Source of the DNA: Streptomyces tailanensis
GTDB taxonomy: Bacteria; Actinomycetota; Actinomycetes; Streptomycetales; Streptomycetaceae
Assembly: GCF_008386495.1 (NCBI RefSeq)
Contig: NZ_VTHJ01000052.1
Coordinates: forward strand, 37,639 to 72,085
Direction of reading: 5' to 3'
Length of the DNA stretch: 34,447 nt
The stretch's first letter is position 1. Each line of letters begins with the position of its first letter. A program made the position numbers and the translations under genes. Shown in pieces: positions 21,384 to 29,840 of this stretch. The notes under the pieces were generated by a model. That model did not search any database and was not told the DNA's origin. It saw only the letters and a list, made by a program, of their open reading frames with translations.

Positions 21384-23681
21384 ATGAATCGAACCGATGA
21401 CCGGCCGGCCCCGGTCCTGCTGATCTGCGCCCAGGCCCTGGTGTGGCCCGGCGCGGCACTCGTGCGCGGCACGGTCCCGCCCGCGTCCGCTCTTCTCGTC
21501 GCGGCCCTGGTCGCCGGGGTGGTGACGGCCGCGCTCGCGCTGCGCCGTACCCGCCCGGTGGTCACCCTCGTCGTGGTCGTCGCCGCGTGTGCGCTGGGCG
21601 CCGGCCCGCTGCCCGTCGGGGCGATGGCGGTGCTCGGGACGGCGGGCGTCGCGCTGGCCCTGTTCACCGTCGCCACCGCACGCGACACCTTCACCGCCGT
21701 GCTGTGCGTGGTGGCCCTCGCCGCCTGGCAGCTCCTGCAGAACATCACCCTGCACGGACTCGGCGACCGCGACGGACTCGACCTCGTCCTGACCGCTCTG
21801 CTGTACGCCACCACGTGCGGCGCCGGCCTCCTCGTGCGCCGCAGAACCCGCGCACGGCAGGCGGCCGAACGGCTGCTGCGGCGGGCCGAGACCGAGCGCC
21901 ACCGGCTCCCGGCGGCCGAACGGCGCCGTATGGAACGGGAGTTGCACGACGTCAGCGCCCACCATCTGACGGCCGTGGTGGTCACGGCGGGCGCGGCGCT
22001 CGGCCTGCGCGACCGTCGTCCCGAACTGGCCGATGAGGCGCTGCAGTTCGCGACGGAGACCGGCCGCGAGGTCACGCGGGCGCTCAGTGCCGTACGGGCG
22101 CCGGCGCCCTCGCGCGAGGACCTGCCGTCGCCGGAGGAGCGGCTGCTGGACCTGGTCGCCGGGTTCCGCCGCCTGGACCAGCGGGTGGACTGCGAGATCG
22201 ACCCGCTCCCGGACGGTACGGTCGCGGACGCGGCGTACGGCATCGTCCGCGAGGCGCTGACCAACGTGGCACGGCACGCGCCCGGCGCGCATACGACGGT
22301 GCTGTGCCGGTACGGCGACACCCGCACGGACGTCGTGGTGACCAGCGCGGCGCCGCCCGCCGGTGCGGCGGCGCACGGCGCGGGCCTGGGCGGCGGACGC
22401 GGCCAGGGCTTCCTGCGGTCCCGGGCGCGGGAGGCGGGCGGCACGCTGCACACCGGCCCGACGGCGGACGGCGGTTGGGAGGTACGGGCGGTCCTGCCCG
22501 GCCGGACCGCCGCCCCCGTGGAGCGGTCGGTTCCCGCGACCTACCGTCTCGCGCAGGTGACGGCCGCCGTCGGCCTGTGCCTGCAGCCGCTGCTCCCGGT
22601 GCTGGTCATCCGCGCGGAAGAGACATCGAGCGGTTCGCAGGTGTCGGCGGGCGTCCTCTTCGCGCTGCTGGCGGCGGCCCAGGCGGTGGCGTTGCTGTGG
22701 CTGCGCCGCGCGCCCCGCACGGCGTACGGCGTCCTGCTCGGCCTGGCCGCGCTGTGGCCGGTGGCGATGGCGGCGGGCTCGTACACGGGTCCGGCCGCGC
22801 TGCCACCGGTGCTCAGCATGGCGGCCACGTGCGCGGCGCTCGCGCGGGAGTCCCGCGAGAGTCGCAAGCGCGTTCCTCTCTTGGCGGTCGCCGCCGTGGT
22901 GGTGCACGCGGCGGCCGCGACCGTCGCCGTCCTGGACCGGGGTACGACGGTCCCCGGCTGGGTCGTCGCGGCGGCGGCAACGGCGGGCGCGGGCCTGGCG
23001 GGCGGCGCGGCCCGGTGGGGCGGGACCTTGCGCGGGCGACGCGACCGGGCTGCCCGCGGCGAGCGGGAGGAACGGCTCACCGCCTGGACGGAGGAGGCCG
23101 TGCGGGACGCGTGGGCCGAGCGTCGCCGGATCGCCGCCGGGCTGGAGACCACCGTGCTGGCGCGCACCGCCGACATGGTCGCGGAGGCGGAGGCGGGCCG
23201 CCTCGACGCGACCGCCGACCGGGCCCGCGAGGCACTGGCCGCGATGCGCGCGCTGCTCGACGCGGTCCGCGCGGGCGAGACGAGCCCCGAACTGCGCCCG
23301 CAGCCCACCCTCCAGGCGCTCGATCTGCTCGCCCACCAGTGCCGGGCCACCGGCCGCGACGTCGAGATACGGCTGACCGACCGCGTACCGGAACACCTGC
23401 CCACCGAGGTCGACCTGGCCGCGTACCACGCCGCCGAGACGGTGCTCGCGGCCGGCGGCCAGGACCCCGCCGTACTCGAACTCGACGCGGACGACGCTAA
23501 GTTGACGCTCACGGCCACCGGGGTGCCCCGCGCCGCCGACCCCGAGGTACGGCAGCGGCTCACGGCACGGATCGCGGCCCTCGGCGGCACCCTGACCACC
23601 GGCCCCCAGGGCACACTTCACCTCCGGCTGCCGCTCGATCCGGCAGTTGATCAACAGGCAGACGAGGAGAGTGACCGATGA
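21384..23681 (+). CDS. Histidine kinase with a second, degenerate kinase half
   Basis: 765 residues in two similar halves. Half 1: four or five membrane helices (about 10-135), then a HisKA_3 region ERELHDVSAHH with the phospho-acceptor His188, and an ATPase N box EALTNVARHAPG (Asn294) with a G-rich lid GLGGGRGQGF. Half 2: about five more membrane helices (about 390-545), then ERRRIAAGLETTV (579 on), where the His position is Glu588, and a remnant ATPase region without N or G boxes. This looks like an internal duplication with loss of catalysis in the second copy, which may now sense or restrain. The start was taken at ATG 21384 (MNRTDDRP); the ribosome binding site is poor and the leader may be very short. 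It overlaps the response regulator gene (ATGA). Confidence 0.9.
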   Translation: MNRTDDRPAPVLLICAQALVWPGAALVRGTVPPASALLVAALVAGVVTAALALRRTRPVVTLVVVVAACALGAGPLPVGAMAVLGTAGVALALFTVATARDTFTAVLCVVALAAWQLLQNITLHGLGDRDGLDLVLTALLYATTCGAGLLVRRRTRARQAAERLLRRAETERHRLPAAERRRMERELHDVSAHHLTAVVVTAGAALGLRDRRPELADEALQFATETGREVTRALSAVRAPAPSREDLPSPEERLLDLVAGFRRLDQRVDCEIDPLPDGTVADAAYGIVREALTNVARHAPGAHTTVLCRYGDTRTDVVVTSAAPPAGAAAHGAGLGGGRGQGFLRSRAREAGGTLHTGPTADGGWEVRAVLPGRTAAPVERSVPATYRLAQVTAAVGLCLQPLLPVLVIRAEETSSGSQVSAGVLFALLAAAQAVALLWLRRAPRTAYGVLLGLAALWPVAMAAGSYTGPAALPPVLSMAATCAALARESRESRKRVPLLAVAAVVVHAAAATVAVLDRGTTVPGWVVAAAATAGAGLAGGAARWGGTLRGRRDRAARGEREERLTAWTEEAVRDAWAERRRIAAGLETTVLARTADMVAEAEAGRLDATADRAREALAAMRALLDAVRAGETSPELRPQPTLQALDLLAHQCRATGRDVEIRLTDRVPEHLPTEVDLAAYHAAETVLAAGGQDPAVLELDADDAKLTLTATGVPRAADPEVRQRLTARIAALGGTLTTGPQGTLHLRLPLDPAVDQQADEESDR

Positions 23682-24355
23682 GTCTCAAGGTGCTGGTGGT
23701 CGACGACCAGGGAGTCGTGCGGGCCGGCTTCGCCGCGATGATCGACGCGGAGGAGGACATGACGGTGGTGGGCGAGGCGGCCGACGGCGCGGCGGCGGTG
23801 CGCCTGGCCGCGGAACTGGCCCCGGACGTGGTCGTCATGGACGTCCGCATGCCCGAACTGGACGGCATAGCCGCCACCCGCATCATCACCGCCCGGGAAG
23901 ACGCCCCCCGGATCCTGGTCCTGACCACCTTCGACCTCGACGCGTACGTCTTCGACGCCCTGCGCGCGGGCGCCTCGGGCTTCCTCCTGAAGGACGTACT
24001 GCCCTCCGAACTCCTCCAAGGCATCCGGGTGGTGGCGACCGGCGAAAGCGTCCTGGCCCCCTCCGCGACCCGCCGCCTGATCAGCCACTACGCCTCCGGC
24101 CCCGCACCCCACTCGGGAGCCACCCCCCGCGAACTGGACAGGCTGACGAGCAGCCAGCGCAACGTCCTCACCCTGGTCGCCTCCGGCCTCAACAACGCGG
24201 AGATCGCCGAGACCCTCGGCATCACCGTGGGCACCGTCAAGTCCCACGTGAACGCCCTCCTGCGCAAACTGGGCCTACGAGACCGCGTCCAGGCCACGAT
24301 CCTCGCCTACGACCTGGGGTTGACCCATCCCAACCCGCCAGGCGCCTCCGTCTGA
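23678..24355 (+). CDS. NarL/LuxR-type response regulator
   Basis: 225 residues. The receiver domain has the acidic pair VVDDQG (9-10), phospho-acceptor Asp55 in VVMDVRMPELDG, the LTTFD switch Thr and LLKD with the conserved Lys. The C-terminal LuxR/GerE helix-turn-helix has LTSSQRNVLTLVASGLNNAE, IAETLGITVGTVKSHVNALL and the helix RKLGLRDRVQATILAYDLG. It is the direct partner of the kinase upstream: ATG 23678 sits inside the kinase stop. It is phosphorylated by His188 of the kinase and then binds promoters as a dimer. Likely targets are its own operon and the divergent secreted-protein gene; no binding site was identified. Confidence 0.96.
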   Translation: MSLKVLVVDDQGVVRAGFAAMIDAEEDMTVVGEAADGAAAVRLAAELAPDVVVMDVRMPELDGIAATRIITAREDAPRILVLTTFDLDAYVFDALRAGASGFLLKDVLPSELLQGIRVVATGESVLAPSATRRLISHYASGPAPHSGATPRELDRLTSSQRNVLTLVASGLNNAEIAETLGITVGTVKSHVNALLRKLGLRDRVQATILAYDLGLTHPNPPGASV

Positions 24356-24409
24356 CATGCGCCCGTGTGACACGCCCCCAAGGAACCCACGCCCCCAAGG
24401 AGCCCCCGC

Positions 24410-24703
24410 ATGCCCACCCGCCTGCGCCACGCCCTGACCCACCCCCTGGCCCTCGCCTACCTCGCCCTCTGCGCCGCCCTCCTGGTCTGGGCCCTGATCG
24501 CCAGCGCCACCTCGGACGAATCCATGGCAGGCGTCATCCCCATCCTGGCCACCGCACCGGCCAGCCTCGTCCTCCTCTTCCTCCCGGACCAGGTCACGAT
24601 GACCATGGCCGCCATCGCCTTCGGCGCTCTGGCCAACGCCACCCTGATCGGCCTGTGCGCCCGAGCACTGCGCCGGGGCCCCGAGACCGACCCGACGCCC
24701 TGA
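24410..24703 (+). CDS. Small membrane protein, SCO4225-like
   Basis: 97 residues with three hydrophobic helices: PLALAYLALCAALLVWALIA, GVIPILATAPASLVLLFL and MTMAAIAFGALANATLIGL, a basic N-terminus (MPTRLRHAL) and a polar tail. The outline fits the small streptomycete membrane family I know as SCO4225-like; the function is unknown. It follows the response regulator by 54 bases with AAGGAG ahead of ATG 24410, so it is likely the third gene of the two-component operon. The spacer has a direct repeat, ACGCCCCCAAGGA, of which the second copy provides the ribosome binding site. Confidence 0.65.
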   Translation: MPTRLRHALTHPLALAYLALCAALLVWALIASATSDESMAGVIPILATAPASLVLLFLPDQVTMTMAAIAFGALANATLIGLCARALRRGPETDPTP

Positions 24704-24752
24704 GTACGCGAGTAGTCATCCAGGGCGTAGAGCCTCTGACATGCTCCCCCCC

Positions 24753-25226
24753 ATGACGCCATGGACCTTGACCGACATCGACCGTGCGCTGCGCGCCAGT
24801 TGGGCCGCCGACACCTGCTCGCCCGATGACCTGGCCCGCTCCGGATGGCAACCCGACAACCCCGCTTGGGGACACTGCGACATCACCGCGCTCGTCGTGA
24901 ACGACATCTTCGGCGGCGACCTCGTGCTCGGCGACGTCCACTGCGACGGTGAACCCCACGGCTACCACTGGTGGAACCGTCTGCCCAGCGGAGTCGAACT
25001 CGACCTGCCCCTCGAACAGTTCCAGCACGGTCAGGTCGTCACCGCCCCGCGCGTCCTCCAACGCCCTCCAGGCCCGCTCCCCCGCCGCTGGGCGGAATAC
25101 GAACTCCTCCGCTCCCGCGTCACAGCCCACCTGGGCTCACTGCCGCCCCCGGCGGACGGAACCAAGCCGACCCCTGTGACAGCGACTTCGAACACCATGC
25201 GGCCCACACCGTCCCCCGACTGTTGA
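24753..25226 (+). CDS. YunG-like small protein
   Basis: 157 residues. The core TLTDIDRALRASWAADTCSP, NPAWGHCDITALVVNDIFGG and HGYHWWNRLPSGVELDLPLE follows the YunG outline: a conserved GxCxxTAL segment with Cys, then H-x-W-N, and a final S/T-x-x-Q-F (here LEQFQ). The layout recalls a small papain-like fold (Cys then His), but no activity is established for the family. The last 25 residues are low-complexity. ATG 24753 (MTPWTL) was chosen over ATG 24741; neither has a visible ribosome binding site. It ends seven bases from the end of cvnD, which is convergent. Confidence 0.72.
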   Translation: MTPWTLTDIDRALRASWAADTCSPDDLARSGWQPDNPAWGHCDITALVVNDIFGGDLVLGDVHCDGEPHGYHWWNRLPSGVELDLPLEQFQHGQVVTAPRVLQRPPGPLPRRWAEYELLRSRVTAHLGSLPPPADGTKPTPVTATSNTMRPTPSPDC

Positions 25227-25233
25227 GGGCCTG

Positions 25234-25818
25234 TCAGGGTGCCTCGGCCGCTTCGGCTCGGGACAGGGCGACTTCGAGTACGACCAGCAGCGCGTCGCGG
25301 ACCGAGCCGGTCCGCCGGGCGTCGAAGACGATCAGCGGTACGTGCTCGGCGACGTCGAGGGCCCAGCGCACCTCGTCGAGGTTGTGCTGGACCTCGCCGT
25401 CGAAGGCGTTGACGGCGACCGCGAAGGGGATGCCCTTGTGTTCGAAGTAGTCCACCGCCGCGTAGCAGTCGTCCAGGCGGCGGGTGTCCACGATCACCAG
25501 ACCGCCGAGGGCGCCCTCGACCAGGTCGTCCCACATGAAGCCGAAGCGGTCCTGGCCCGGTGTGCCGAACAGATACAGCTTCAGTGTCGGGTCGATGGTG
25601 ATGCAGCCGAAGTCCATGGCTACCGTGGTGGTCGTCTTGCCGGGGGTGTGCGTGAGGTCGTCCACGCCCGCCGCGACCTCGGTGATGGCGGCCTCGGTGG
25701 TGAGCGGCCGTATCTCGGAGATCGAACCCACGGCCGTGGTCTTGCCGACCCCGAAGCCACCGGCGATGACCAGTTTGACCGGCAGCGGCGGCTGTGGCGG
25801 CTGTTCAGTCCCGGTCAC
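25234..25818 (-). CDS. cvnD: Conservon GTPase CvnD
   Basis: 194 residues, a small Ras/MglA-like GTPase of the conservon type (DUF/ATP_bind_1 family). P-loop GGFGVGKT at 20-27 (Lys26), switch region PGKTTTTVAMDFG, Walker B-like LYLFGTPGQDRF, and VNAFDG in the NKxD place (Asn kept, changed otherwise, as usual here). It binds GTP and cycles with the sensor CvnA and roadblock CvnB at the membrane, a heterotrimeric-G-protein-like signalling unit studied in Streptomyces. GTG 25818 has GGGGAA six bases ahead and overlaps the end of cvnC by 14 bases; an upstream ATG at 25857 would add 13 residues. It is the last gene of the cvnABCD operon; no P450 gene follows, unlike some conservons. Confidence 0.94.
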   Translation of the reverse strand: MTGTEQPPQPPLPVKLVIAGGFGVGKTTAVGSISEIRPLTTEAAITEVAAGVDDLTHTPGKTTTTVAMDFGCITIDPTLKLYLFGTPGQDRFGFMWDDLVEGALGGLVIVDTRRLDDCYAAVDYFEHKGIPFAVAVNAFDGEVQHNLDEVRWALDVAEHVPLIVFDARRTGSVRDALLVVLEVALSRAEAAEAP

Positions 25819-26248
25819 GGAGTGTTCCCCGTGAGTCGGGGACGGCACGAAGACCATCGATAACCCTTCGCAGTACGGAGATGTCCTGGGCTGTCCCGGC
25901 GTTCGGCCGGTGGATAGCCAGATGCCCGGCGGCACGCAGGTCCTCGGTCAGCACGCGGACCACGTTGAGGTGCAGTCGGAGCCGGGCGGCCAGTTCCGCC
26001 ACCGACTGCGGCCGTCTGCAGGCGGCGACGATCTCGTGGTGTTCGAAAGTGAGCGAGCCGAGGACCAGGAGCCCGTCCTCGGTCGCCACGATCTGGGTCT
26101 CGACCGGGATCGGCGGCGCGGTGCCGCCCCCGGTCACCCGGCCGGCGGTCAGCAGGAACGGCCGGATCGCGGAGGCGCGGCCGACCGGTTCCCGCGCACC
26201 CCAGGGGTCCTCCGCCGCCTCGTGTGGTGCTGCTCCACCGACACCCAT
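25805..26248 (-). CDS. cvnC: Conservon protein CvnC (DUF742)
   Basis: 147 residues of the DUF742 family. The core reads IRPFLLTAGRVTGGGT, PVETQIVATEDG, LTFEHHEIVAACRRPQSVAE and then a winged-helix-like LAARLRLHLNVVRVLTEDLR. It is a helper of the conservon complex, thought to bridge CvnA/CvnB and CvnD. ATG 26248 is preferred: GGGAGG stands six bases ahead, against three for GTG 26251. It overlaps cvnD by 14 bases. A 110-base spacer with an 8-base tandem repeat separates it from cvnB. Confidence 0.93.
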   Translation of the reverse strand: MGVGGAAPHEAAEDPWGAREPVGRASAIRPFLLTAGRVTGGGTAPPIPVETQIVATEDGLLVLGSLTFEHHEIVAACRRPQSVAELAARLRLHLNVVRVLTEDLRAAGHLAIHRPNAGTAQDISVLRRVIDGLRAVPDSRGTLRDRD

Positions 26249-26275
26249 CACGATCCTCCCTGAAGTCCCGAAGCT

Positions 26276-26315
26276 CTGAAGCCCTGAAGCCCTGAAGCCC
26301 TGAAGCCCTGAAGTG
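26276..26315. repeat. 8-base tandem repeat (CTGAAGCC) in the cvnB-cvnC spacer
   Basis: Four perfect copies of CTGAAGCC (26276-26307) and a fifth with two changed bases, preceded by looser GAAG-containing copies from about 26262. It is non-coding and could vary in copy number by slippage, changing the distance or mRNA structure between cvnB and cvnC. Confidence 0.8.
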
Positions 26316-26358
26316 CCTGTACCCGTGCCTGCCCCTGGTCGGGGCCTGTCCGGGACGG

Positions 26359-26835
26359 TCAGCCGGTCGGCGCGGCGCCGACGTTCTTCTTCAGCTCCAG
26401 CACCAGTTGGGGAGTGAGCGCCGTCCCGGCCCGGTTGGCGAACATGGTCATCTCGTAGGCGATGTTGCCGAGCTTCGCCTCCTTGGAGGCCACCACGCCG
26501 AGGACGGCACCGGAGCCGATGGCCGACACCAGCACATGGCCGCCCTCCAGATCGATGATGACCTTGTTGAGGCCACCCAGGCCGTAGCTGCCGGAGGCGC
26601 CCGCGGCGAGGCTCGTCATGCCGGACACGATCGCGGCGAGCCGCTCGGAGTCGGCCTGGTCGCGTAGTCGGGAGGCCGCGATGAGCAGGCCGTCGGACGA
26701 CACCGCGATGGCGTCGACGACCCCGGCGGTGTCTGAGGCGAACCGGTCGAGCAGCCAGGTGAAGTCGGCCGCGGCGGCTCGCAGATCGGTGGGTTCCGCC
26801 CGCTCGGGGCCGTTTTCACCTGTCAACGTGGTCAC
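26359..26835 (-). CDS. cvnB: Conservon roadblock/LC7 protein CvnB
   Basis: 158 residues with a roadblock/LC7 fold: LRAAAADFTWLLDRFASDTA, VVDAIAVSSDGLLIAASRL, ERLAAIVSGMTSLAAGAS, then NKVIIDLEGGHVLVSAIGSG and a C-terminal helix. Such proteins work as dimeric GTPase-activating or scaffold partners, here for CvnD, next to the membrane sensor CvnA. GTG 26835 has AGGAGGAG seven bases ahead and overlaps the end of cvnA by 20 bases, so the two are coupled. Longer in-frame starts lie antisense-like within cvnA and are not credible. Confidence 0.94.
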   Translation of the reverse strand: MTTLTGENGPERAEPTDLRAAAADFTWLLDRFASDTAGVVDAIAVSSDGLLIAASRLRDQADSERLAAIVSGMTSLAAGASGSYGLGGLNKVIIDLEGGHVLVSAIGSGAVLGVVASKEAKLGNIAYEMTMFANRAGTALTPQLVLELKKNVGAAPTG

Positions 26836-29260
26836 TGCCGGACTCCTCCTGGGATTCGGGGTGTTGCGATGGTGCCGGTTCCGTCCGGTGCGGGGCGCTG
26901 TCCTGTTCCGCCCTGCGTACGGCGGCCTCGAACTCGTCGAGTTCCGAGCGGACGGCGTCGGCGTCGACCGCCTGCCGCGCGGCCGGTGTTCCCCGGTCGG
27001 CCGGGACTGTCGTGGCGAGCGTCGCGCCCCGTACCCGCCTGCGCAGCGGCCGGGGGCCGTCACTCGGGGGCGGTGCGGCGGGCGGTCCGGCGGGGGTGCC
27101 GTCCCGCTGCGCGTCGGCGCCGGGCGGGACACGTCGTGGGAGGCCGCCCTGCGGCACGGGGGCGACGGGCCGCCGTTCGAGAATGGTCGTGACAGCGGGC
27201 GTCGCGGACGCGAGGGCCTCCTGACCGGGTCTCGTCGGGAACGCCGATACAGTCCCGGTCGCGGTCGGCTCCGTACCCGAGGACGGCATGACACCCGCGG
27301 AGCTCATGGCCATCAGGAGGGCGGAGGGGATCCAGATGGTGCCGGTGACGCCGCCGCCCGGGGTCCGGCTCAGGCTCACCCGGATGCCCGAGCGGCGGGC
27401 GAGGCTGCCGACCACGAAGAGGCCGAGCATCCTGGTCGGTACGAGGTCGAGTCGCTCCCGGCGGATCAGCCGGGCGTTCTCCTCGACGAGGCGTTCCGCG
27501 CTCATGCCGAGGCCGTGGTCGATCACCTCGATCAGCGCGCCACCGTCCTCGGTGACGTCGGTGCCGGGCCGGACGACCACTTCGACGGGTGTGTGGGACG
27601 GGGAGAACGAGACCGCGTTCTCCAGCAGTTCGGCGAGCATCAGCGTCAGATCGCCGATGATGTCGGGCGCGACGGTGACCTCCGTCTCGGACCGCAGGGA
27701 CACCCGCCGGTACCCCTCGATCTGGCCGAGCGACGCCCGGATGACGTTGGCCAGAGTGGTCGGCCGCGCATCGACCTCGGACTCCCGGATGCCGGCGAGC
27801 AGCATGAGGCTGTCGGCGTTGCGCTGGAGGCGTACGGCGATGTGGTCGACGCGGTAGAGCTGATCGAGGAGTTCGGGATCGGTCTCCTCGCGTTCGACGG
27901 CGTCGATCAGGGCCAGCTGGCGCGTCGTCAGGTTGCTGACCCTGCGGCCGACGTTGCCGAACATCTCGGCGACGTTGCGGCGGCTGAGTACCTGCCGTTC
28001 CAGCAGCGCGGCGGCGGTGACCTGCACCTGGTTGAACGCCTCGGCGAGTTCACCGATCTCGTCGCGGACCGGGACCGGTATCTCCCTCGGCCGCAACGGG
28101 GTGCTGTCGTCGGACTCCGCGTCCGTGACCCGGGCGAGTTCCTCGGCCGTCACGTCGATCACCTGCTGGGCGGCACCGGTCAGGGCCGCCAGGGGACGTA
28201 CGACCGAGCGCCGGGCCAGGACGCAGAAGGCCAGCCAGACGGCGAAGCCGAGCAGGGCCAGAGCAAGCATGAGCAGTGCCCTGTTCAGGGCGTCCGCGGA
28301 GAGCGTCTCGGCCCGGTCGGCGATCTGCCCCATCAGGGACCGGGTGATGCCGAGGCGGGTCTGCGCCTGCTCGCTTCCGGCGGCCATCGACGTACGCAGC
28401 TCGCGCGCCGTCTGCACCTGCAGGGAACTCGGATCGATCCGGAGCTCCGCGAACTGGGCCTCGATGCCGTTCTGCTCGGAGCTGCGCCGGATGCCGTCCA
28501 TGCTCATGACCTGGTCCGGCGTGGCTATCCGGCTGAACCGGTCCGCCTGGTGGGCGTACAGCCTGTGCGCCTCCACCGCGCGGCTGAACCCGGTGAGGGC
28601 GTTGGCGTCACGGGTCTGCGCGGAGAACACGGCGCTTTCGAAGGCCGCGTGGGAGGCGTCGGCACGCAGCACCGTCTCGAGCAGAGCGATGACCGGGGCT
28701 TCCGAGGCGTCGGAGGTGTCGGAGTAGCCGTCGAGCCCGATGCCGTCGATCAGGTAGTCGACCGCGGAGGCGTACGCGGGGTCGATGTTGGCGGCGGGGA
28801 CGTAGCTCCGTTCGAGCTTCTCGCGCAGGATGCCGAGGCCGCGGAGGTACTCGAGCGCCTGCTCCTCCGCGTCCGGCAGGTCCGACCCGAACGCGGAACG
28901 CACGGCGGCCATCTGGGCGTCGGTGTTCCGCTGTGCCTCGCGGTAGTCGGCGGTCGACGGCAGCGGGTCCCCGGGCCGGGCCGACTCGTACCGCAGGGCC
29001 AGCACCAGCGCCTGCCGGTGTTCGGCCTGCACATCGGTGATCAGCTCCGTGACCTGCCCGCTGTCGCGCACCAGCTCCGCCGTCCGGTCGGCTTCCCATG
29101 CCTGCTGGAGCTGGCCGTTGACGCCGATGCCCAGCAGCACGCCGACGACCACGACGGGCGCGATCACCAGGACGTTGAGCTTGCGCCGGAACGGCCACCT
29201 GTCGAGGACGGTCCCCGCCCTTCGGCGCACGGACGGCGGGTCCGCTGCGTTCACCGACAC
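26816..29260 (-). CDS. cvnA: Conservon sensor histidine kinase CvnA
   Basis: 814 residues. Membrane helix 1 is VLVIAPVVVVGVLLGIG (29-45); a ~280-residue extracellular helical sensor of the nitrate/nitrite (NIT) type follows; helix 2 is LLMLALALLGFAVWLAF (about 330-346); then a HAMP-like linker (RRSVVRPLAALTGAAQQV), a coiled coil (ALIDAVEREETDPELLDQLY) and a GHKL ATPase with N box MLAELLENAVSFSP and G box DHGLGMS. The last ~170 residues are Pro/Ala-rich and disordered. It passes an outside signal to CvnB-C-D, the signal being unknown. GTG 29260 has AAGGAGG four bases ahead; the ribosome binding site decides this start over longer ones. A good promoter lies 150 bases upstream. Confidence 0.95.
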   Translation of the reverse strand: MSVNAADPPSVRRRAGTVLDRWPFRRKLNVLVIAPVVVVGVLLGIGVNGQLQQAWEADRTAELVRDSGQVTELITDVQAEHRQALVLALRYESARPGDPLPSTADYREAQRNTDAQMAAVRSAFGSDLPDAEEQALEYLRGLGILREKLERSYVPAANIDPAYASAVDYLIDGIGLDGYSDTSDASEAPVIALLETVLRADASHAAFESAVFSAQTRDANALTGFSRAVEAHRLYAHQADRFSRIATPDQVMSMDGIRRSSEQNGIEAQFAELRIDPSSLQVQTARELRTSMAAGSEQAQTRLGITRSLMGQIADRAETLSADALNRALLMLALALLGFAVWLAFCVLARRSVVRPLAALTGAAQQVIDVTAEELARVTDAESDDSTPLRPREIPVPVRDEIGELAEAFNQVQVTAAALLERQVLSRRNVAEMFGNVGRRVSNLTTRQLALIDAVEREETDPELLDQLYRVDHIAVRLQRNADSLMLLAGIRESEVDARPTTLANVIRASLGQIEGYRRVSLRSETEVTVAPDIIGDLTLMLAELLENAVSFSPSHTPVEVVVRPGTDVTEDGGALIEVIDHGLGMSAERLVEENARLIRRERLDLVPTRMLGLFVVGSLARRSGIRVSLSRTPGGGVTGTIWIPSALLMAMSSAGVMPSSGTEPTATGTVSAFPTRPGQEALASATPAVTTILERRPVAPVPQGGLPRRVPPGADAQRDGTPAGPPAAPPPSDGPRPLRRRVRGATLATTVPADRGTPAARQAVDADAVRSELDEFEAAVRRAEQDSAPHRTEPAPSQHPESQEESGSDHVDR

Positions 29261-29409
29261 CGGGCCTCCTTCGATGTGTTCCTGAGCGGTGACCGAGGTG
29301 TCGTGTGCTGCCGGACCGCCGACGACCGGTAGTGCAGTGACGTTTTGGCCACTCCCCGCGCTGATACAAGCGAAAGGAACACGCCACATGTCCGGAACCG
29401 GCTATGAGG

Positions 29410-29438
29410 ATCCTATGGGGCGTGAGACTACTTGTCGG
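29410..29438 (-). promoter_or_regulatory. Putative promoter of the cvnABCD operon
   Basis: Reading on the minus strand: CCGACA (29438-29433), 17 bases, TAGGAT (29415-29410). The -10 is the streptomycete vegetative consensus and the spacing is ideal; the -35 differs from TTGACA in two places. It would leave a leader of about 145 bases before cvnA. Confidence 0.5.
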
Positions 29439-29498
29439 CTTATATGGCATCAAAAGTTGATGACGAAATCGATACGAAGCATCCACCCACCGTGGTGT

Positions 29499-29530
29499 TT
29501 CGCCTCGCGGGGCACGCGCCGCGAGGCGAA
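29499..29530. terminator. 12-bp perfect hairpin in the divergent spacer
   Basis: TTCGCCTCGCGG pairs with CCGCGAGGCGAA around an 8-base loop. No gene ends close by on either strand, so it may insulate the two divergent units, or be the scar of a lost element. No T tract follows. Confidence 0.4.
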
Positions 29531-29840
29531 GTCTGTTGCGCGGCCGTGGAGTTGACGCCGAGCGGCTCATGCAGCACGCCCCTCGGAACGGACAGCGCAC
29601 AGACGATCCCGGCGCCGCCCCCGACTCGTACCGCTCCCGACCGTCGTCGGCGTCCTGCTAGATTCCACCGCGACAAGCCCCCGGGCCACCGCCCGGAGCG
29701 CCGTCGTGACCGTCGCCGCCCCGCCCGCCGTCGGTCTCGCGGGCTTCTCCCCCCAAGGAGGGCTGCGCGCCGGAGTCCTCACCGGCCGTCACCCATTCCC
29801 CCCTCCCGGCCCGTACTCCCTCACGCCCTGTAGGAGCCCC

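Larger units (their letters stand above)
29261..29840. other. Divergent spacer between cvnA and the solute-binding protein gene
   Basis: 580 bases without a convincing gene. It holds the cvn promoter (29410-29438) and a 12-bp perfect hairpin (29499-29530). The part 29390-29480 is notably AT-richer than its surroundings. A TAGATT hexamer near 29658 could be the -10 of the plus-strand gene, without a good -35. Confidence 0.5.

Noticed and set aside
21246..23654. 802-codon open frame on the minus strand
   Set aside because: It lies fully antisense to the histidine kinase gene, has Gly/Arg/Ala/Gln-rich composition without domains, and results from strong third-position GC bias.
26618..29332. 904-codon open frame on the plus strand
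   Set aside because: Antisense to cvnA and cvnB, which have clear domains and ribosome binding sites; no recognisable protein.
29289..29555. Short plus-strand frame (88 codons) in the divergent spacer
   Set aside because: No ribosome binding site, mixed composition, overlaps cvnA's promoter and a hairpin; no resemblance to a protein.
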